In this document: piece after piece, positions 61,215-64,000 of the stretch
Layout of the letters: each line of letters begins with the position of its first letter
How positions within the stretch are numbered: the stretch's first letter is position 1
Assembly (NCBI GenBank): GCA_033782935.1
Contig: JAWQEG010000474.1
Coordinates: 1,798,001 to 1,862,000 of the forward strand
DNA length: 64,000 nt
Direction of reading: 5' to 3'
Source: Petrolisthes cinctipes
Lineage: Eukaryota; Arthropoda; Malacostraca; Decapoda; Porcellanidae
The notes under the pieces: model-generated
The model's database searches: none
What the model saw: the letters and a program-made list of their open reading frames with translations, nothing else
Told to the model about the DNA's origin: nothing
Made by a program: the position numbers and the translations under genes

Positions 61215-64000
61215 TACAGATTGCTTCTGGGACCCCAAAATATTGAATTTTCGGGTGTTTTGAGCCTGAATTTGAGATATAAACGGGTACAGAAGATACA
61301 TGCACATATTGACTCTGGGCATCTAAAATATCGATTTTCAGTATGTTTTGAGCATGTATTTTGAAAATACTCTGACACGGAGTAGGCATGTACAGATCGC
61401 TTCTGGGACCCCTAAATATCGAATTTTCGGGTGTTTTGGGACTGAATTTGAGATATCGACTTTTTGGCACCTAAAAGATCGATTTTTAGCATGTTTTTAG
61501 CCTATATTTTGAAAATATTCTAGCACTGAGTAGGCATGTACAGATTGCTTCTGGGACCCCAAAATATTGAATTTTCGGGTGTTTTGAGCCTGAATTTGAG
61601 ATATAAACGGGTACAGAAGATACATGCACATATTGACTTTGGGCATCTAAAATATCGATTTTCAGTATGTTTTGAGCATGTATTTTGAAAATACTCTAAC
61701 ACGGACTAGGCATGTACAGATCGCTTCTGGGACCCCTAAATATCGAATTTTCGGGTGTTTTGGAACTGAATTTGAGATATCGACTTTTTGGCACCTAAAA
61801 GATCGATTTTTAGCATGTTTTTAGCCTATATTTTGAAAATATTCTAGCACTGAGTAGGCATGTACAGATTGCTTCTGGGACCCCAAAATATTGAATTTTC
61901 GGGTGTTTTGAGCCTGAATTTGAGATATAAACGGGTACAGAAGATACATGCACATATTGACTTTGGGCACCAAAAATATCGATTTTCAGCATGTTTTGGG
62001 CCTGAATTTTGAAAATACTCTAACACGGAGTAGGCATGTACAGATCGCTTCTGGGACCCCAAAATATCGAATTTTCGGGTGTTTAGGGCCAGAATTTGAG
62101 ATATAAACGGGTACAGAAGATGCATGCACATATCGACTTTTGGGCACCTAAAAGATCGATTTTCAGTATGTTTTTGGCCTGTATTTTGAAAATACTCTAA
62201 CACGGAGTAAGCATGTACAGATACCTTCTGGGACCTCTAAATATCGAATTTTCAGGTGTTTTGGGACTGAATTTGAGATATCGATTTTTTGGCACCTATA
62301 ATATCGATTTTTAGCATGTTTTTAGCCTATATTTTGAAAATATTCTAGCACTGTGTAGGCATGTACAGATTGCTTCTGGGAGCCCAAAATATTGAATTTT
62401 CGAGTGTTTTGAGCCTGAATTTGAGATATAAACGGGTACAGAAGATACATGCACATATTGACTTTGGGCATCTAAAATATCGATTTTCAGCATGTTTTGG
62501 GCCTGTATTTTGAAAATACTCTAACACTGATTAGGCATGTACAGATTGCTTCTGGGACCCCAAAATATCGAATTTTCGGGTGTTTTGAGCCTGAATTTGA
62601 GATATAAACGGGTACTGAAGATGCATGCACATATCGACTTTTGTGTACCTAAAAGATCGATTTTCAGTATGTTTTGAGAATGTATTTTGAAAATACTCTA
62701 ACACGGAGTAGGCATGTACAGATCACTTCTGGGACCCCTACATATCGAATTTTCGGGTGTTTTGGGACTGAATTTGAGATATCGACTTTTTGGCACCTAA
62801 AAGATCGATTTTTAGCATGTTTTTAGCCTATATTTTGAAAATATTCTAGCACTGGGTAGGCATGTACAGATTGCTTCTGGGACCCCGAAATATTGAATTT
62901 TCGGGTGTTTTGAGGCTGAATTTGAGATATAAACGGGTACAGAAGATACATGCACATATTGACTTTTGGCACCAAAAATATCGATTTTCAGCATGTTTTG
63001 GGCCTGAATTTTGAAAATACTCTAACACGGAGTAGGCATGTACAGATCGCTTCTGGGACCCCAAAATCTCGAATTTTCGGGTGTTTAGGGCCAGAATTTG
63101 AGATATAAACGGGTACAGAAGATGCATGCACATATCGACTTTTGGGCACCTAAAAGATCGATTTGCAGTATGTTTTTGGCCTGTATTTTGAAAATACTCT
63201 AACACGGAGTAGGCATGTACAGATCGCTTCTGGGACCCCTAAATATCGAATTTTCGGGTGTTTTGGGACTGAATTTGAGATATCGACTTTTTGGCACTTA
63301 AAAGATCGATTTTTAGCATGTTTTTAGCCTATATTTTGAAAATATTCTAGCACTGTACAGATTGCTTCTGGGACCCCAAAATATTGAATTTTCGGGTGTT
63401 TTGAGCCTGAATTTGAGATATAAACGGGTACAGAAGATACATGCACATATTGACTTTGGGCATCTAAAATATCGATTTTCAGCATGTTTTGGGCCTGTAT
63501 TTTGAAAATACTCTAACACTGAATAGGCATGTACAGATTGCTTCTGGGACCCCAAAATATTGAATTTTCGGGTGTTTTGAGCCTGAATTTGAGATATAAA
63601 CGGGTACTGAAGATGCATGCACATATCGACTTTTGTGCACCTAAAAGATCGATTTTCAGTATGTTTTGAGCATGTATTTTGAAAATACTCTAACACGGAG
63701 TAGGCATGTACATATCGCTTCTGGGACCCCTAAATATCGAATTTTCGGGTGTTTTGGGACTGAATTTGATATATAAACGGGTACAGAAGATGCATGCACA
63801 TATCGACTTTTGGGCACCTAAGAGATCGATTTTCAGTATGTTTTTGGCCTGTATTTTGAAAATACTCTAACACGGAGTAGGCATGTACAGATACCTTCTG
63901 GGACCTTTAAATATCGAATTTTCGGGTGTTTTGGGACTGAATTTGAGATATCGATTTTTTGGCACCTAAAATGTCGATTTTTAGCATGTTTTTAGCCTAT
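61215..64000. repeat. Second block Q, right part, to the window edge
   Basis: Dimers 61215-61538 and 61539-61862, B 61863-62363, A 62364-62864, B 62865-63355, then a1, a2, an aS/b2 hybrid and bS to the window end. The B at 62865 matches 43483-43973 at offset 19382 (GCACTGGGTAGG, GAGGCTGAATTT, GATTTGCAG). The final hybrid carries ACCTAAGAGATCG, also seen near 38151 and 58848. The array is cut by the window, not ended. Confidence 0.88.

Larger units (their letters stand above)
1..64000. repeat. Satellite DNA array spanning the whole window
   Basis: The phrase GGCATGTACAGAT and its near variants recur every 176-177, 148 or 138 bp from the first bases to the last. Following this phrase gives a continuous head-to-tail array in one orientation, with no inverted block and no gap large enough for a gene or mobile element. 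One 177-bp copy (870-1046) has 31 C and 41 G, about 41% GC. Two monomer lengths alternate in ordered higher-order repeats. Such an array is typical of eukaryotic centromeric or pericentromeric heterochromatin. That location is inferred from array size and unit length, not from a recognised family. Species and family are unknown to me. Confidence 0.98.

Noticed and set aside
1..64000. CRISPR array
   Set aside because: There are no short identical repeats separated by unique spacers. The entire unit repeats, including the parts between conserved words.
1..64000. rDNA spacer, LTR or transposon-derived internal tandem repeat
   Set aside because: No rRNA, tRNA, reverse transcriptase, integrase or terminal repeat is visible, and the array has no non-repeat sequence to anchor such an origin.
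1..64000. Assignment to a named satellite family or species (for example plant 177-180-bp or 148-bp centromeric repeats)
   Set aside because: Monomer length alone is not diagnostic and I do not recognise the sequence. A search of satellite and genome databases with the 177-bp consensus would decide it.

Overview
The whole 64 kb window is one uninterrupted satellite-DNA array. I see no protein-coding gene, RNA gene, transposon, CRISPR array or unique sequence. The unit is a moderately AT-rich monomer (72 G+C in the 177-bp copy I counted) in two size classes: long (176-177 bp) and short (148 bp, the same sequence minus a 29-bp internal segment). Dividing window length by mean monomer length gives about 380 monomers. 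A tandem array of this size and nucleosome-scale unit points to centromeric or pericentromeric heterochromatin of a eukaryote. I do not recognise the satellite family and cannot name the organism.

Monomers are organised into higher-order repeats (HORs). I call the six classes a1, a2, aS, b1, b2 and bS (S = short; names are mine). They build two trimers, A (a1-a2-aS) and B (b1-b2-bS), each about 501 bp. In the cleanest region (3061-8570) A and B alternate to give a 1002-bp six-monomer HOR. Elsewhere the same classes are reassembled into other HORs: 844/854 bp (5 monomers, 26-3060 and 13393-14246), 324-325 bp (dimers), 501 bp (A only, 30551-34051), 1149 bp (7 monomers, 39868-42165 and 60066-61214), 1503 bp (9 monomers, 23899-26905 and 55066-58071), 1817 bp (11 monomers, 35054-36871, 45979-49613 and 53249-55065), and a 3693-bp tandem duplication (13393-17085, partly repeated from 17086).

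The right half shows larger rearrangement. Block P (35379-37372) abuts block Q (37373 to about 44325). A second P (48121 to about 49925) and a second Q (58072 to about 63709) are separated by about 8.1 kb of a locally amplified array R. Many junctions are hybrid monomers, beginning as one class and ending as another, as expected from out-of-register crossover or gene conversion. The window therefore reads as a fossil record of satellite turnover.

The minus strand has many open frames of 60-178 codons. They follow from repeat length (177 = 3 x 59) and are not genes. Sequence features that may matter to chromatin are a perfect 15-bp dyad in most monomers, A/T tracts at roughly helical spacing, a TATAAA/CGGG/TGCATGCA-containing 29-bp segment present only in long monomers, and C-to-T differences at three CpG sites that separate monomer classes.
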